From Dipteronia dyeriana (taxonomy: Eukaryota > Streptophyta > Magnoliopsida > Sapindales > Sapindaceae): a stretch of 64,000 nucleotides of DNA. The notes under the pieces are model-generated. The model was not told the DNA's origin, did no database searches, and worked only from the letters and a program-made list of their open reading frames with translations. Numbering within the stretch: the first letter of the stretch is position 1; the number at the start of each line of letters is the position of its first letter. The stretch lies in NCBI GenBank assembly GCA_032871835.1, contig CM065296.1, positions 117,066,146-117,130,145 of the forward strand. Reading direction: 5' to 3'. This document shows, piece by piece, positions 43,083-56,060 of this stretch. Both the position numbers and the translations under genes were made by a program.

Positions 43083-45418
43083 GTACATGTTAGTTTATAT
43101 ATATATTTTTGAACCTGTTTTATTTATGTCTACGTGTTAACAAAATAAAAACGAATTTTTTTAATTTATTTAAGGGTTTTTTTAAGTGGATTTTCTTTTA
43201 TTTCGATGTTTAACGTAAAGGGGCAGTTTTTATCACTATTCACAGTAAGTGTTATCGCTTACCGTTTCATTTAAGATGTTCCAATTTATATTTTATTTTA
43301 AGACATTTTTTTTATATACCAGATAAAAAATTGACTTCTAATTAAAAAATGTTACTATAACTGTTCCATAATAATTCATAAATTTAAAATCTTATTTATA
43401 TGTAGTGAAATCTTAAAAATTAAATTTCTAAATTTTTTATTTAAAAAAAAAATTGAAATTAAATCAATTTTATATTTATAATAAATTATTAAAAATGGAA
43501 AAGTAAACATATTATAATATCTTAAAGTTAAGTCATAAGCATAGACAAGTGTTTGATTATGAATTGTATTGAATATTTTTTAAAAATAGTTTTTTGCCTT
43601 TGTACCCTTTTAAATATTATATGTTATATATTTATATTTTAACATGTTTTATTATTTATTATATATTTATATTTTAATATGTTAAAATACAGTATATTTG
43701 AGAGAAAAAAATTAAAACATTTTTAGTTCCAGCCTAAGGTTCTTTTATATGAAACTTTAATAATTTTAATGATTGATCTGATTATAAATTGAAAACGAAA
43801 TTTTTTCACTTTTATTAAATAAAGCAAATTTAAAAGTTATTTAAGTGATTTTATTATTTTAAAAAATTAAATAAAACAATATCATAGAACATATAAAGTG
43901 TAATTAAATGTTAAGTGAGTCCTAACAAAAAGACTTCTATCACTTTTATAAAATAAAGTAAATTTAAAAATTATTTAAGTGATTATTTTATCATTTAAAA
44001 AAATTAAACAAAACAATATCATAGAATATATAAAGTGTAATTAAATGTCATACCAAAAAGACTTCTACCGAAATAAAATTCAAAGATAAATGTACCACGT
44101 CCATATTAATTAAAATTTAAAATGTGCTTTTATTATTTATTGTATATACATTAAGCAAATTTTGACGTATACTATAAAGTTGGTACAACTTTTTGAAGTA
44201 TAGAATTTCTTTGTATAAATTTAATGATATTTTAAAATGACTCAAAGTTGGAAAACAAAAAAACTCAAAATAATAAGATCATGGTCTAGCTTACGCAGGA
44301 AAAAAAATCTCTAAAGAAAATGACTGTCCACCAAAAGATAAGAGTTTGAGTGTATAGAGTCTAATAGTCAATGGTCTCCAATTCCATTATCTCTCCCTAC
44401 TCCTTTCACGTTCTTTAGAATTGGCCAGCTTTTGAAAAGCAAAATTACAAAAGCACTTTTGTGCAGATGTTGACTTTATATATATCTTATTAGAAAGAAA
44501 CTATGATCGGAATTTAATCCATATATAGACGAGTTTAGGATTTTATTAAATGATTTTTAGATTAACGATATAAATTCAACTAATGACAAATTTTTTTATA
44601 AAAATATATTGTTTCAAATTAATAGATATTATAATAATAATAATAATAATAAAGCACATCCATTAAAGTTGTTTGAAGCATTATTCTGTCAACAAGCCCA
44701 CTTCCGTATTAAGTGGAATAATCCACCCACGATTATCAGAAACACTACCTTCTCTTTTAAGTTTTAACACTGGAATATACGTATCCAATTTTCTGTCCAC
44801 ACGACCTTTGCTTTGGTGCTTTGCTTTTAATGGAATCTGATGCAATTGTTTTTGGCTTTTCTGCTTGTCTTTCATTTGCCCTCTCCATGTTGTCTACGAG
44901 AGAAGTTTTTTGATGCATCTCTCCACTGTAATGTTGCCATATCTACAAACTTACTGATGTGACAGCATCATCCACTGCATCCTAGTTTTTACCTAATCTC
45001 TGTGGCCGATTTTAATTATTCTTTTTCAAAGTTTTTTTTAGTGGTTTTCATGCAACTGGGAAAACCATCCACAACTTAGAATATTCTTCTATTATAGAAT
45101 ATTCTTAGCTTTATTATGCGTTAATATTTTTCCTGACCTTATAAGATTAAGTAATATATTGTATATATTTTTCTCAACCTTACAAGATTTAATGATACGT
45201 ATAATCGATGGCTTGATTTATTTAGTTTATTCGAATTGATATAAGATATATTAGTTATTTGTATATGGATCTATATGATTTAAATGTTTTAACTTGGATG
45301 TATACACTTGTAAAAGAGTCTTTTAAATCCAATGATCCACGTACAAAAAACTGATATAATATATATTATATCAGTTCGAACTGACAATGGAAAGACTATA
45401 TATATATATATATTAAAT
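43083..45418. other. AT-rich intergenic stretch
   Basis: Apart from the 134-bp duplication I see only simple AT-rich sequence, an (ATA)n run near 44630-44650, and a 64-codon minus-strand frame (44875-44681) ending RGWIIPLNTEVGLL. That frame's composition looks more protein-like than its surroundings and could be a captured exon, but I do not recognise it. Confidence 0.4.
43807..44066. repeat. 134-bp tandem duplication
   Basis: CACTTTTAT(T/A)AAATAAAG at 43807 and 43941; both copies include AACAATATCATAGAA and a TATAAAGTGTAATTAAATGT block and end AAAAAGACTTCT. Confidence 0.85.
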
Positions 45419-47058
45419 GGATAATTATCCCGGTGACCATCAATTTTTATCAACACTATCAAAATGGCATCAGATGAGAAATTGGTTTGAAATTGGTTTA
45501 AAAATGGTCATTCCATCCAATTCCATCAATTTCTATCTAATTATTGGCATTTTGATAAATAAGGGGATGCCATTAATTTATTTTAGATTTTTTTTTATAT
45601 CAAATTTTTATTTTTTTTAAATAAATAATTATATTTAGTGTGTATATATATACGTATAACATATCTCATATATATTAATGGTTTTCCTGTCAGTGCGTAC
45701 TGATATAACTTATATATATCAGTGCGTTGCATGTACACCATTGATTATGAAGAAATTTAGACAAGTGTATATACTTTGAGTCAAAGCATGTAAATCTAAT
45801 TGTTCACATTCAACACACTAACGAATTTATATCAGTGATCACTGACTTGGAAATTTTCGATATATATATATATATATCTTTTCAACTTATCTCATATATA
45901 TTTTTTATAATTTTTAGATTTTGTTGCTTTAATCTTCTCAAAAAAGAATATATATATCTTTTCAACATATCTCAAATATATTTTAATATATTACATCAAA
46001 CTCCCAAAGATTTGATCTTTTACACGCGGAAACAACTTTATTATTAATTTACATTAACCCCCTACCGTTAGGGTTTGACCATTAAGTATGAGACTCACCT
46101 CGCTTGATGTTAATCAAAGTTGGTCAAATTAAATCGTAGATCAATTTTGACTATCAAAACTAAGGATAATTTAGTCATTTGAAGCATTTTAAATATAATT
46201 TTTTTAATGAATTGAATAAATATTTTTAAATGGAGATTTTTTTAAGGTATTTTAAAATGAAGATTAAGTGAACATAAAAAATTGTTTTTATAATTAAGAT
46301 TTATTTTTTTTGGAAAGAAAAATGAGATTAATTGAAAAATAAGAATTAAAAAAAGAACGGAATTTATTATTACAAAAAATAGTCAGTCCAATCTAATTTT
46401 AAAAAAAATTAAATTAAAAAAAAGAATTAAAAAAAAAATCTTAATGCCTATAAAAGTTCGTCAGTTCCATCAACAACACAAATCACAATTCTTCATAATT
46501 TGTTCGATCTCCTTCATGGGATAATAAGCCAAATTTTTTCCTAAAATAGAGTCAGTTCTCCAGTTCCACCAACAACATAAATCACAATCCTTTCCTAATA
46601 TAATGCAATCTGTTAAAAAAAAGAGGGAAAAAGCTCAAAATCTAATTATAAATAAGAAAAAAAAATGTTTTCCAAAGAAATTGAGTTAAATTTTTTAAGT
46701 TTTTTAATAAATAGTATAAAATTAACTACAAATTAGATAGGAATTGTAATTTGTGTTGTTGGTGGAACTGGCGAACTGACTCAATATGGCTTAATCTCTC
46801 ATGAAGGAGATCGAACAAATTAGGAAATGATTGTGATTCGTGTTGTTAGTGGAGCTGTCGAACTGTTAAATGTATAACGCTTTTTTTTTCTTTTTTAATT
46901 TTGAATTTCATTTAAATTAGATTGGACTGTCCCATTTTTTAATGAAAAATTCCTTTTTTAAAAATCTTAAATTTCAATTAATCTTTATTTTCTTTATAAA
47001 ATAAACTTAATTTTAAAAACATTTTTTTCACTTAATCTTCATTTTAAAATATTTATTC

Positions 47059-47099
<41 letters not shown>

Positions 47100-47487
47100 A
47101 AATTCTTTAAATGACTAAACTATTCTTAGTTTTGATAGTTAAAATTGGTCTACGGTTTAATTTGACCAACTTTGACTAACGGTAGGGGATGTAATTGTTA
47201 ATTATCAATAAATTTGTTTCTGTATGTAAAATAGCAAACCTCAAGGGAGGTTTGTGTAATTAGTTATTTTAGATTTTTTGTAAATCAGGAGTATTTCTTT
47301 CTTTTATGATTTTGTAACGGTCAACTATCGTACTTAACGGTCAAACCCTAACGATAAAATAGTTGAGTGTTAATTAACGTTAAAATTGTTTTTGTATGTA
47401 AAATAACAAACTTCAGGGGAATTTGGTATAATTTGTTCAATATAATTTACTTTTTATATTTTGTAGCCTTAATCTTCTAAAAAACGA

Positions 47488-47491
<4 letters not shown>

Positions 47492-47526
<35 letters not shown>
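47492..47526. repeat. Microsatellite (TA)n(TG)n
   Basis: A TA run followed by about eleven TG units inside the foldback right arm. Confidence 0.9.
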
Positions 47527-47527
<1 letters not shown>

Positions 47528-48445
47528 TTGAGATATGCTATACTTATATACACGTACTAAATATTATTATTTGTTTAAAAAACAAAAGAAAAAATTGATT
47601 TCCAAAAAATATCCAAAATAAATTAATGTCATCCCAGTACTTACCAAAATGCCATTTATCAGATGAAATTGAACGAAAATTGATGAAATTGGATGAAATG
47701 ACCATCAATGTAACTAGAGGTGGCAAAACGGGCTGGCCCCGCTTGTTAGGCCTGGGCTCGTTAGGCCTGCTTACTTAACGGGCCGGGCCGGGCCTGACCT
47801 GTTAGGGAGACAGGCGGGGCGAGGCCGCCCTGTTTGTTGTGATGAGAGGCCTGGCCTGGCCTGCGGCCTTTGTTGTGATGAGACGAGCTGACCTTTAACA
47901 GGCCGACCCGTTAAGGGCTCAACAGGCCTATAACAGGCCAACCAATTAAGGGCTCAAAGGGCCGGCCCAATGGACTTTATAATTATTTTTATTTATTTTT
48001 AATATTTAAACATTTTATTGATATAATATTATTTTTTATACATTGTAATAATTTCATGTAATTATTAATATAATAATTTTAATATGAAATACATTTTTTC
48101 ATTTCAAACAAGTGAATAACAGTTAATTAGTTTTCGATGATAATATTTTTGTATTTTCTTATTAAATTTGTGGTAAAAAGTATAAATTACAAATTAAGAT
48201 TGCTTCATTAAAAACCTTACCAAGAAAAACCCAATGGGATAAAAACTTGGTAAGGGAAAAAGAGTGCAATCCGATTTTTTTTTTTAAGTATTTACAATTA
48301 CATCAGTTTGCCGGTTGGTTGCTACCAGAGCTCTCATCGATAGTCATGTTGGAGAAGTCATCGATGAGTTATTCGTTGACCGATTGATGTTGTCTTCTCA
48401 TTCTTGCATTAGGCATGTCAAAGCTTCCACCGCATCAGGGGCCAA

Positions 48446-48760
48446 TCAACAACTTCTATCTTCTATTATTCGTTCGGCGGTGCTAAACACTTGCTCCGAT
48501 GAAACAGTTAAAACCGGGATAGCAAGGACATCACATGCTAATCTCGATAGATTGGGGAAGCTGTTTCTCTTGTTCCGCCACCATTTCAGAAGATCGTTCA
48601 TTGTGAAATCATCGCTCTCCAGAATCGAATACTCCGTACTTAGATATTTGTTGAGCTCCACGTGTTGACTTTGACTTTGACTTGAACTTCCTGAAGCACG
48701 AGAAGTTGTGGTTTTGTTCAAAAAAATCCTCATGAGCTTTGATTGTTGTTGAGGAGGCAC
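48446..48760 (-). pseudogene. hAT transposase C-terminal dimerisation domain
   Basis: The frame carries the hAT dimerisation signature: a DLLKWW block, RLACDVLAIPVLTVSSEQVF and STAERI. It is separated from the main frame by a frameshift at the C run (48959-48975) and by stops near 48890-48770. In an intact enzyme it continues the same polypeptide. Confidence 0.88.
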
Positions 48761-48925
48761 TGGTCCTGCTGTTTCGGCGCTGTACCTGTTCTTATAAATA
48801 GAAAAAACCTCGAAATTTTGGGATTTCAGTGTACTAAGATGTTCAGCAACATTCTTTTCACTTAATCAAAGTCTCGCCCACAGTAGAGGATTAAACTTTT
48901 AAAGCTTCAAATATGAACCTAGGAT

Positions 48926-50392
48926 CTACAACAATACCAAAGGCATACAAAAGAGGAATCCCCCCCCCCCCCCCCAATATTTTACATATTTTACATATTT
49001 TTCTTGCATAACAACAACAACGGGAGTTACCAATATCATTTCCCTATATTGTTTAAGTAAATTAGTCATGTCATAAAGTTTATGAAGTGCAAGAGGAGAT
49101 GTGGGGTAATAAACCCCGGAAAGTTCTACAATAGCATCATAAAAAACAGTTAAAAATTCAACAAAAACGTTGGCCACAAACCAATCACCTTCCGTTAGTA
49201 TTTCATGTTGGGTGTTGTTGACGGTGTTCAAGTTATAAAAACTAGTAATTTCTGAAGCATATGGTAAAGCAGATTTCAACATTAAATATGTAGAGTTCCA
49301 CCTTACCGGCATATCTGTTTGGAACTTACGGGGTTTTAGGTTCTTTGATATACAAAATCTGGCAAACTCAACAATTATTTGGTTAGATGTCATAATCCAA
49401 CCCAAACCCCCCCTAATATTGTCGATTTGACTTTCGACCTTCTTTAAACCTGATTTTACAATCAAGTTTATTATGTGACATGCACAACGGGCGTGGAAAA
49501 TTTTTCCCGCAATGTTAGGGATGTTAGAATTAATGAAATATTCAATAGATTTGGAGTTAGCAGATGCATTATACAAAGTAATTGACATGATGCGGTTTTG
49601 AATGCCATAATCTTGTATAACTGACATAATAACCTGACAAATATTTTGTGCAGTGTGTGCATAATCCATGACACGAAAACCAATGAGCTTTTTTTGTAAA
49701 ATCCATTCGGTGTATACATAGTGTCCAGTGACACATAAATAATATTGTTTTGAACTTCCGCTCCAAATGTCTGACATTAATGCAATTGAACAAGAAATGT
49801 TTTGCAGTTCAGAAATCAATTTTGTCATATATTTTTCAAAATTACTTATCAAATCGCTAATAGTTGTGTTTCTAGAAACATGGACAAATTGGGGGTTTAA
49901 AACATTATTAATATAATATTGAAAATGAGGGTTTTCTTGAAAACCTATGGGTTGGTCAGTTGCAGCGCAATACAACACCGAATGCTTTCTGACCCGATTG
50001 AGGTCATACTGGCATGTATACACTGAACCATCTGGGTTCCGCTGCAGTTGGATTTGACGAGTTGTATCGACTTGCCCATGGGAAGCCATGCAACTGAGTC
50101 TATGTCTTCTAAGATGAATAGTTCCCTTACTGGTGAGTATAGATTTACAATACTTATAGTAGGCATGCTCAACTTGACGACCATCTGACATCGTCTTTAT
50201 TATAGGGTCAAAGCAATCCATCCATACGATTGATTTTTTTTTCCTTTTCTTACTCAATTCTGGTGTCGAGGAAGAAGGTCCCGCACCCGTAATACTAACG
50301 GGACTTTCTTCTGGGAACTCACCGAATAATTGGTTGATGTCCTCATCAGGCAAATAGTCATCGGGGGTCAGGTTCAAGTGTTTAGGATTCAT
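48926..50392 (-). CDS. hAT transposase, main part, frameshifted near the end
   Basis: ATG at 50392 gives 488 codons. Order: acidic N-terminus, a basic KKRKKK stretch, a BED-finger-like region with KYCKS and HLRRHRLSC in which the first expected Cys is Tyr, then the RNase H-like catalytic fold: IALMSDIWSGSSKQYYLCVTG (first Asp) shortened here to its core SDIW, CACHIINLIV in the insertion domain, PVRWNSTYLML, and a DWFVANVFVEFLTVFYDAI block. The last 15-20 codons run through a poly-G tract; in the next frame the family continuation IPLLYAFGIVVDPR is visible, so the tract shifts the frame. Would excise and insert hAT DNA in the nucleus; probably inactive through the finger and frame changes. Confidence 0.85.
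   Translation of the reverse strand: MNPKHLNLTPDDYLPDEDINQLFGEFPEESPVSITGAGPSSSTPELSKKRKKKSIVWMDCFDPIIKTMSDGRQVEHAYYKYCKSILTSKGTIHLRRHRLSCMASHGQVDTTRQIQLQRNPDGSVYTCQYDLNRVRKHSVLYCAATDQPIGFQENPHFQYYINNVLNPQFVHVSRNTTISDLISNFEKYMTKLISELQNISCSIALMSDIWSGSSKQYYLCVTGHYVYTEWILQKKLIGFRVMDYAHTAQNICQVIMSVIQDYGIQNRIMSITLYNASANSKSIEYFINSNIPNIAGKIFHARCACHIINLIVKSGLKKVESQIDNIRGGLGWIMTSNQIIVEFARFCISKNLKPRKFQTDMPVRWNSTYLMLKSALPYASEITSFYNLNTVNNTQHEILTEGDWFVANVFVEFLTVFYDAIVELSGVYYPTSPLALHKLYDMTNLLKQYREMILVTPVVVVMQEKYVKYVKYWGGGGGFLFCMPLVLL
48960..48975 (+). repeat. Poly(C) run causing the transposase frameshift
   Basis: About 15-16 C in a row (G on the coding strand). Length may be misread. Confidence 0.85.
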
Positions 50393-51428
50393 TTTCCTAA
50401 GATTAGAATTGAATAAATGATTAAATGTCACGGATAAATTATTATATTGTTGTTAAACTCATAAAAATAGATAACACTAACATAATCATTCTAATATTTT
50501 ATTAATCTAAAAAAAATTATAAACATTCGAATTTAATTCTTTTATATTATCATTTTCTTCTCAAACTCGACAAAATAAAACATAATTATTCTACTAATAT
50601 AATAATAATTTCGAAAATGATGAAAAAAATAGTGTATATAATATATTAAATAAATAAAATAAATTATAAAATAGTAAAAACTTGAAAGAGAGTGAGAGAT
50701 GTTGGAGAATGGAGATTGTAGAGAATAGAGAAAATAAGATAGTAGGAAAGTAGAGAAATTGTAGGGAATGAGGTGAGAGTGATGGGGTATTTATAGGAAA
50801 ATGTTAGGTTATGGTATAATTGAAATGAATTGTAAAAGATTAAAAAAAACGTAATTTTTAAAAGTTTTGGGCATTTTTTTAAACCCTCCAACGGTCACCA
50901 ACGGCTCTTGGATACTTACAAAAGTTACCCCTAAATTCAAATTTCAAAAATTTAAAAATTTGAATTATGACGGGCCTTAACGGACCGGCCCGCCAGCCGG
51001 CTCGAGAGCCTATTCACAGGCCGGCTCGTGGGGCGGATCGCATGCTGGCTCGTGGGACGGCTCGCAGGTCTGCTCCCGGGCCGGCCTATTAAGGCCAACA
51101 AGATTACATTTTTAAAAAAAAAAATTGGGTCCGCAGGCCTGACGGGCCAGGCCAAGCCGGCCTGCAGGCCGCGACCCCTAGGCCTGTCCTAGCCCGCCAG
51201 CTTAACGGGCTTAGGCCTGGGCTATTAAGCTGGCGGGCCGGGCGGGGCCGACCTTAGCCCTCGACCAAGCAGGCCGAGCCGGGCCGCCCATCAGGGCCCG
51301 ACACATTTTTCCACCTCTAAGTGTAATAGTGTTTATAAAAAATGATAAATTTGAAATTAATTCCCCATCTAGTGACCATTTTGAAAGTGATGACATAAGT
51401 TGATGATGGTCATCAGAGTCTTTACCCC

Positions 51429-54100
51429 TATAAATAATTATTAATTGTGAAATTTTGATTTTATACCGGTCGGTTCAATCTGTAACTTTACAAATCGAAT
51501 TCCGCATCTGATCAACGAAAACACTTTATTCATCTGAATTCATAGGCATTGTACATTTGTACATACTAAGAGCATCTCCAATGATGTGCCAAATTTGTGT
51601 ACCATTGTTAAAATTTAGCATGGAGTGGAAAAACCTTCCTCATATGCAGTGCTAAATACATATGCTAAACTTTGTATCAAATTTGATACACGATATAACT
51701 TATATAAAATTTGATACAATAATAAATGTTCCTTTTTAAATTATAAAAATATTATTATTTATATATTTTAAATATTTATAATAATTTAAATTTAGTATAC
51801 ATTAATGTTATTTCAATCAAATTTATATCATCTGTAACCATTTTTAAAAAATCCAATAGCTAGCCGTTGTTTTCATCCATTTTTGTAATTTTTTTTTATT
51901 CATTCCAAATTTCATATCTTCCATTGTATCTACAAAAAATATTTATTCAATGGAAGAGAATCAAAAGATTTCAAAATGTGGAAAATCATTTACAAATAAC
52001 CAAGATGTAGCAAATTGCTCATGAAACTCTTGCTACGGACAAACCTTTTGTGTTCTGGTTTGAAGAAAAAAAAAATCTCAGAGAAAAGAGTAGAACAAGG
52101 AAAAAGAGGGCAGGGAAAATAAATAATGAAAACATTTCTAAAAATGAAATGGTATTAATTAATTTTTATAAATTTAATAAATAAAATATAATATTTTAAT
52201 TTAATTTTTAACAGTATAATATTAAATTATTATAACAAATATAGTATTTGATTATTTTTTAATATCAAAATTTATATTATAAATAATATATGTATCGAAG
52301 AGGGTCTAATTTGATTCAAACGTTAGAATAATTACATTAAGAATAAAATTATATTCTAGATTTATTTTAAAGTAATCTCCTATCCTTGGACCACCTGTTT
52401 TTAATTTTCATAACTCGTCACCCATAGAATATAATAAAGTCGTTGAAAAACCCCACAAAAAAAAAATCAACGAAATATGCTGAAACCGCCGTGTTGACAT
52501 GATTGCAATCTACATGTTCACACATACATGCTTTTTTTTCTTTCTTTCTATTATGAATAATCAAAATATATTTTTCCATGGCCAAAACAAACCATTTGAC
52601 TATTTTTTTTTTCCACCATCGAGATTCACAAGAAATCTCAACTCACCCATTAAATAAAAATCACTAGGCAAATCCGGTCTCGTGGAGGCTTGAGAATCGA
52701 GCAAATTAAAGTTTTTAAGTTAATAATTAATTAATTTCTGAATATTAATGGTGAGTCCAAATGTCCAATTCAATAATCTCTTTCAAATAATTCATTATTG
52801 CGGCCTATTCAAGGAAGTATTTTGGAATTAAAATATCATTATATAAATATGTTGTACTTCGTTTTTTTTACAGCTGTTTTAATATGTTATTCAATATTTT
52901 TTTAAAGGAGGAAAAGTATTAAGAGTTTTTAAACTACAAAATAATTGAATTCTAAATATATATATTTTTAAATAAGAAAATAATTAAATTCTAAATAAAT
53001 AATATTTTTTTTAAGGATAAAAAAGGTTAATATATATTGAAAAGGAATTTATATCCTTCACTTTGTTTTCTTGACAAAATTTATATCCTAACTGTAGAAA
53101 ATGCTATATTTTCAAAGCTAGATAGTAGATATTAGAAAACATTTTTAATTGAATTGAAGCCTTAAGATTTGGAGGCTCATGAAGCATCTCCAAAAGTCTC
53201 CTATAGAGACTCTGTTCTTTAAATAGGGATATTACTGTAAGAAGCTATTAAGAGGTATATATTCTAAAAATACTTCTTTAAATAACTCATTTATAAGTTA
53301 TTATTATTATTTTATGTGGAGTCTATTTATTTTTTATATACACATGAACTATATTTCTTCTCTATAGGGAGGTTGAAGCCACCCCTTAATTATTAAGAGT
53401 ATTTCCATTTTCCAATGTAAATATACATTTGGAAAAATTTGAGTGTCACATATGATAGATAATTAAAAAGTTAGAAAATCTCTCTTCAATATAATTATCT
53501 TACTTTAATATGAGGATGATGTGGTAAAGAAAAAATTAGAGAATATGAAGTTGAGTTTCTAAATCTAGAAACTCTCCTAGAAACACTGAATATGATTTAT
53601 AACTATTTCTACCAATAATATTAAATCTTATTGAATTGTAAAATTAAAGAAGAGAGATAGTTGAATAATTGTTTTATTATGATCGGTCATAAAATGAATG
53701 TATATTTGATTTTACATAATTGTACTAGAAATATAAATATGTATTTTTTTTTAAATAGGATCCATAATAAATAAAAATACTGATACGATACTATTTAAAA
53801 ACGTAAAAATATATATTTACTTTAAAGATGATTTAAGGGAGTGATTTCCACTCGATTTTAATCATGTGACCTTTTAGAATTTGGAGCTGTAAAAATTATA
53901 ATTTATTTCTTAATTAAGCTAATGAATTTGATTAAAGAATGTCTGGAAGATGCTTTTAGGCACCGCCTCAGTTCTAACCGACTAACTTGCCTAATGTTGG
54001 GGTCTGAACTTGCCTAGCCTAATTATTTGCCTAATGCTTCAGTCTGCTCCGGGCACATCCATGAATAAAAAGAAAAGAGAAAAAAGAAAAAAAGAAAAGA
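51429..54100. other. AT-rich intergenic stretch with MITE-like ends
   Basis: AGAGCATCTCCAATGATG at 51571 and GAAGCATCTCCAAAAGTC near 53179 resemble termini of short plant TIR elements, but I could not find matching opposite ends. Otherwise AT-rich, with no gene seen. A purine-rich (AAAAG)n-like stretch lies at 54066-54110. Confidence 0.4.
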
Positions 54101-54639
54101 AGAAAAGAGCCAACTTTGTCGACAACTAGATCCCTCAAGATTACAAAACACAGAGAAAGAGACAAACAGAACTCCAAACTCCCAATCTATTATTTCCTGT
54201 CATGTCCCAAAACGACACCTAATCCAAGTTCTAGAACGCACGTGTGTACATCAGTCATTTTTTTTTTTTAGACAAATCTGAACACTGTTACATGTTACAA
54301 TTATTACAGACACAGGCCACAAGCTTTTATGTGGCTTTGAATTTACACAGACACAGGAATAAAAAGCAACAAAGTCACAATTGGCGCAGAAGAGAAGAGC
54401 CAACGAGAGAAAACTGTGACTGTGATGGCGAGTAAGGACCACGACATGTGTACCTAACACTGTCTCCAACAGGTTAGTTATATACTCACTCTATGGACAT
54501 TAGACCACAACACCAACAATTACACCGTACAAGATCCGTCAGGATTTGCAAAAATTAAATTAATATATATCTATATATAAATATCATGATGTTTTTTTTT
54601 TACTTCCAATAACGGACAAGATCAACCTATTTAACTCAG

Positions 54640-55940
54640 CTATTCCTTGATCATTTTCGTTGTTGTCATGTTTCGTCGTCAACGCCGACTCTCTCTGGAT
54701 TTCTAGTTGCAGAGCCGTGCCACAACACTGTAAGTTTTACCTCACATTCACTGGCTATACTCCATAATTTTTTTTTCCTCTTCTATAATATGTGAAGATT
54801 TATGATGTTTTTTTCCTTCTTCTGACTTTTATGGATCTTGTATTGAGAATTAGAGAGTTAAGTCTGTTTGGAGATGGAGAAGGAGCTGATAGTGTATCAG
54901 ATCATCTGATTTGATTATAATGACTCATGTTTGTATGTTGATAGTGTTTTGTGTAGCAGCGATTGTTAGAAATTATTGCTTCGGGGCCCATGTAATAAAA
55001 GTTTTTTCATTGAAATTTTTTCATTTTCTTTTGCTGTTAGATCAGGTCACTTCAGTTACAATTCACAAAAAAAGCCGACTCTTTCAATTACTTTTTTGAA
55101 TATGTGTGTGTGTGAGTGAATCCGCTTAGGTTGTTTTATGATATTAATACAAAATGGGAGAGCTGGTGGTTATAAATCATGCTTCATCTGTTGATATAAC
55201 ATACAATTGGTGTGATATCCGATTTTGGCTCTCTGTAAAGGGACAGTTGGGGAAATTAATTAATCACACAATCGTGACTTGTATGAAAGGAACGATTTTA
55301 ATGGGTGGTTGATGAGTGATTATCATTTTGCAGATCTGAGATCTGGTACTAATTGGCTCAAATGAAACCTAGTTGCATTATCATTTTACACTAGATACAC
55401 TTAAGTGCAGGGCCCCGGTAGTTTCAGTGTCTCTATTTTTGTATTAAATTAGTGAATGAGCTTGATCATAGCTTATAGCTTATTTATTTTTACTTTTTCA
55501 ATGAAACTACAAATTTTGATGTCATTGCATAATCTACTTAATCGTGATAGTGTTTTCGTGGTTTTAGGACAGCAAGACTTGAATAGTTTTCCCCTTTGAT
55601 ATCGTTTTACTTTTCTTGATCATATTGTTCTCTAGATTTTCATTATGCTTCTTTTCGTCTATACTGTGTAGCGGTAGTCTACTAGCTTGTTTATTTTAGC
55701 CTTTTTCAATCAAACTACGGACTTTGATGTCATTGCATAATCTACTTGATCGTGATAGTTTATTCGTGGCTAAATTTCTCCAAAGCAGTGTTTTAGGACA
55801 GCACGACTTGAATAGTTTTCTCCTTTGATATTATTTTACTTTTCTTGATCATATTGTTCTCCAGACTTAGATTTTCAAATTTTATTCAGAGTCTTGATGT
55901 TATAGTTTATGATATACTGCTTGCAGGTCACTGAACGTTT
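54640..55940 (+). other. Probable 5' untranslated exon and first intron of the SEC14-like gene
   Basis: GTTGTCATGTTTCGTCGTC leads to CACAACACT/GTAAGTTT (donor GT at 54730), a strong plant donor. Possible acceptors are CTTGCAG at 55926 or TTCACTTAG just before the start codon. Two intron segments near 55500-55620 and 55690-55850 repeat each other (CATTGCATAATCTACTT...GACAGCA(A/C)GACTTGAATAGTTTT). An untranslated first exon with a long intron is common in plant housekeeping genes. Inferred, without transcript evidence. Confidence 0.4.
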
Positions 55941-56060
55941 TGACATCATTTTTATTCAATAAGCTGATAGAATTATTGATTGAGAATGGATAACTTGTGT
56001 TCTTATGCAATCTTTGATGTTATAGGTTCACTTAGTTTCCAAATCGTGGGACCAGTCACC

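Larger units (their letters stand above)
47715..51319 (-). mobile_element. Ac-like hAT DNA transposon, 3.6 kb, nearly complete
   Basis: Ends TAGAGGTGG(C)AAAA and its inverse TTTTTCCACCTCTA, flanked by an imperfect 8-bp duplication aatgtaac (47707-47714) / agtgtaat (51320-51327). Both ends carry about 250-300 bp dense in GGCC-containing motifs (AGGCCTG, GGGCCGG), probably subterminal binding sites. The transposase reads on the minus strand. A CCAAGAAAAACCCAATGGG-type segment near 48217 is common in untranslated ends of Ac-like elements. Confidence 0.88.
45419..51428. mobile_element. Foldback (long inverted-repeat) element, split by a hAT transposon
   Basis: Without the hAT insertion this is about 2.4 kb. 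The inner palindrome runs about 45985-47265 with its centre near 46670: for example TTTGTTCGATCTCCTTCATG at 46499 pairs with its inverse near 46802-46821, and a CCTACCGTTAG end at 46060 pairs with CTAACGGTAGG at 47178. The outer arms also pair: 45419-45690 with 47500-47714 plus 51328-51428 (GATGACCATC / GATGGTCATC). No coding sequence. The outer borders are approximate and I found no convincing target duplication. Confidence 0.6.
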
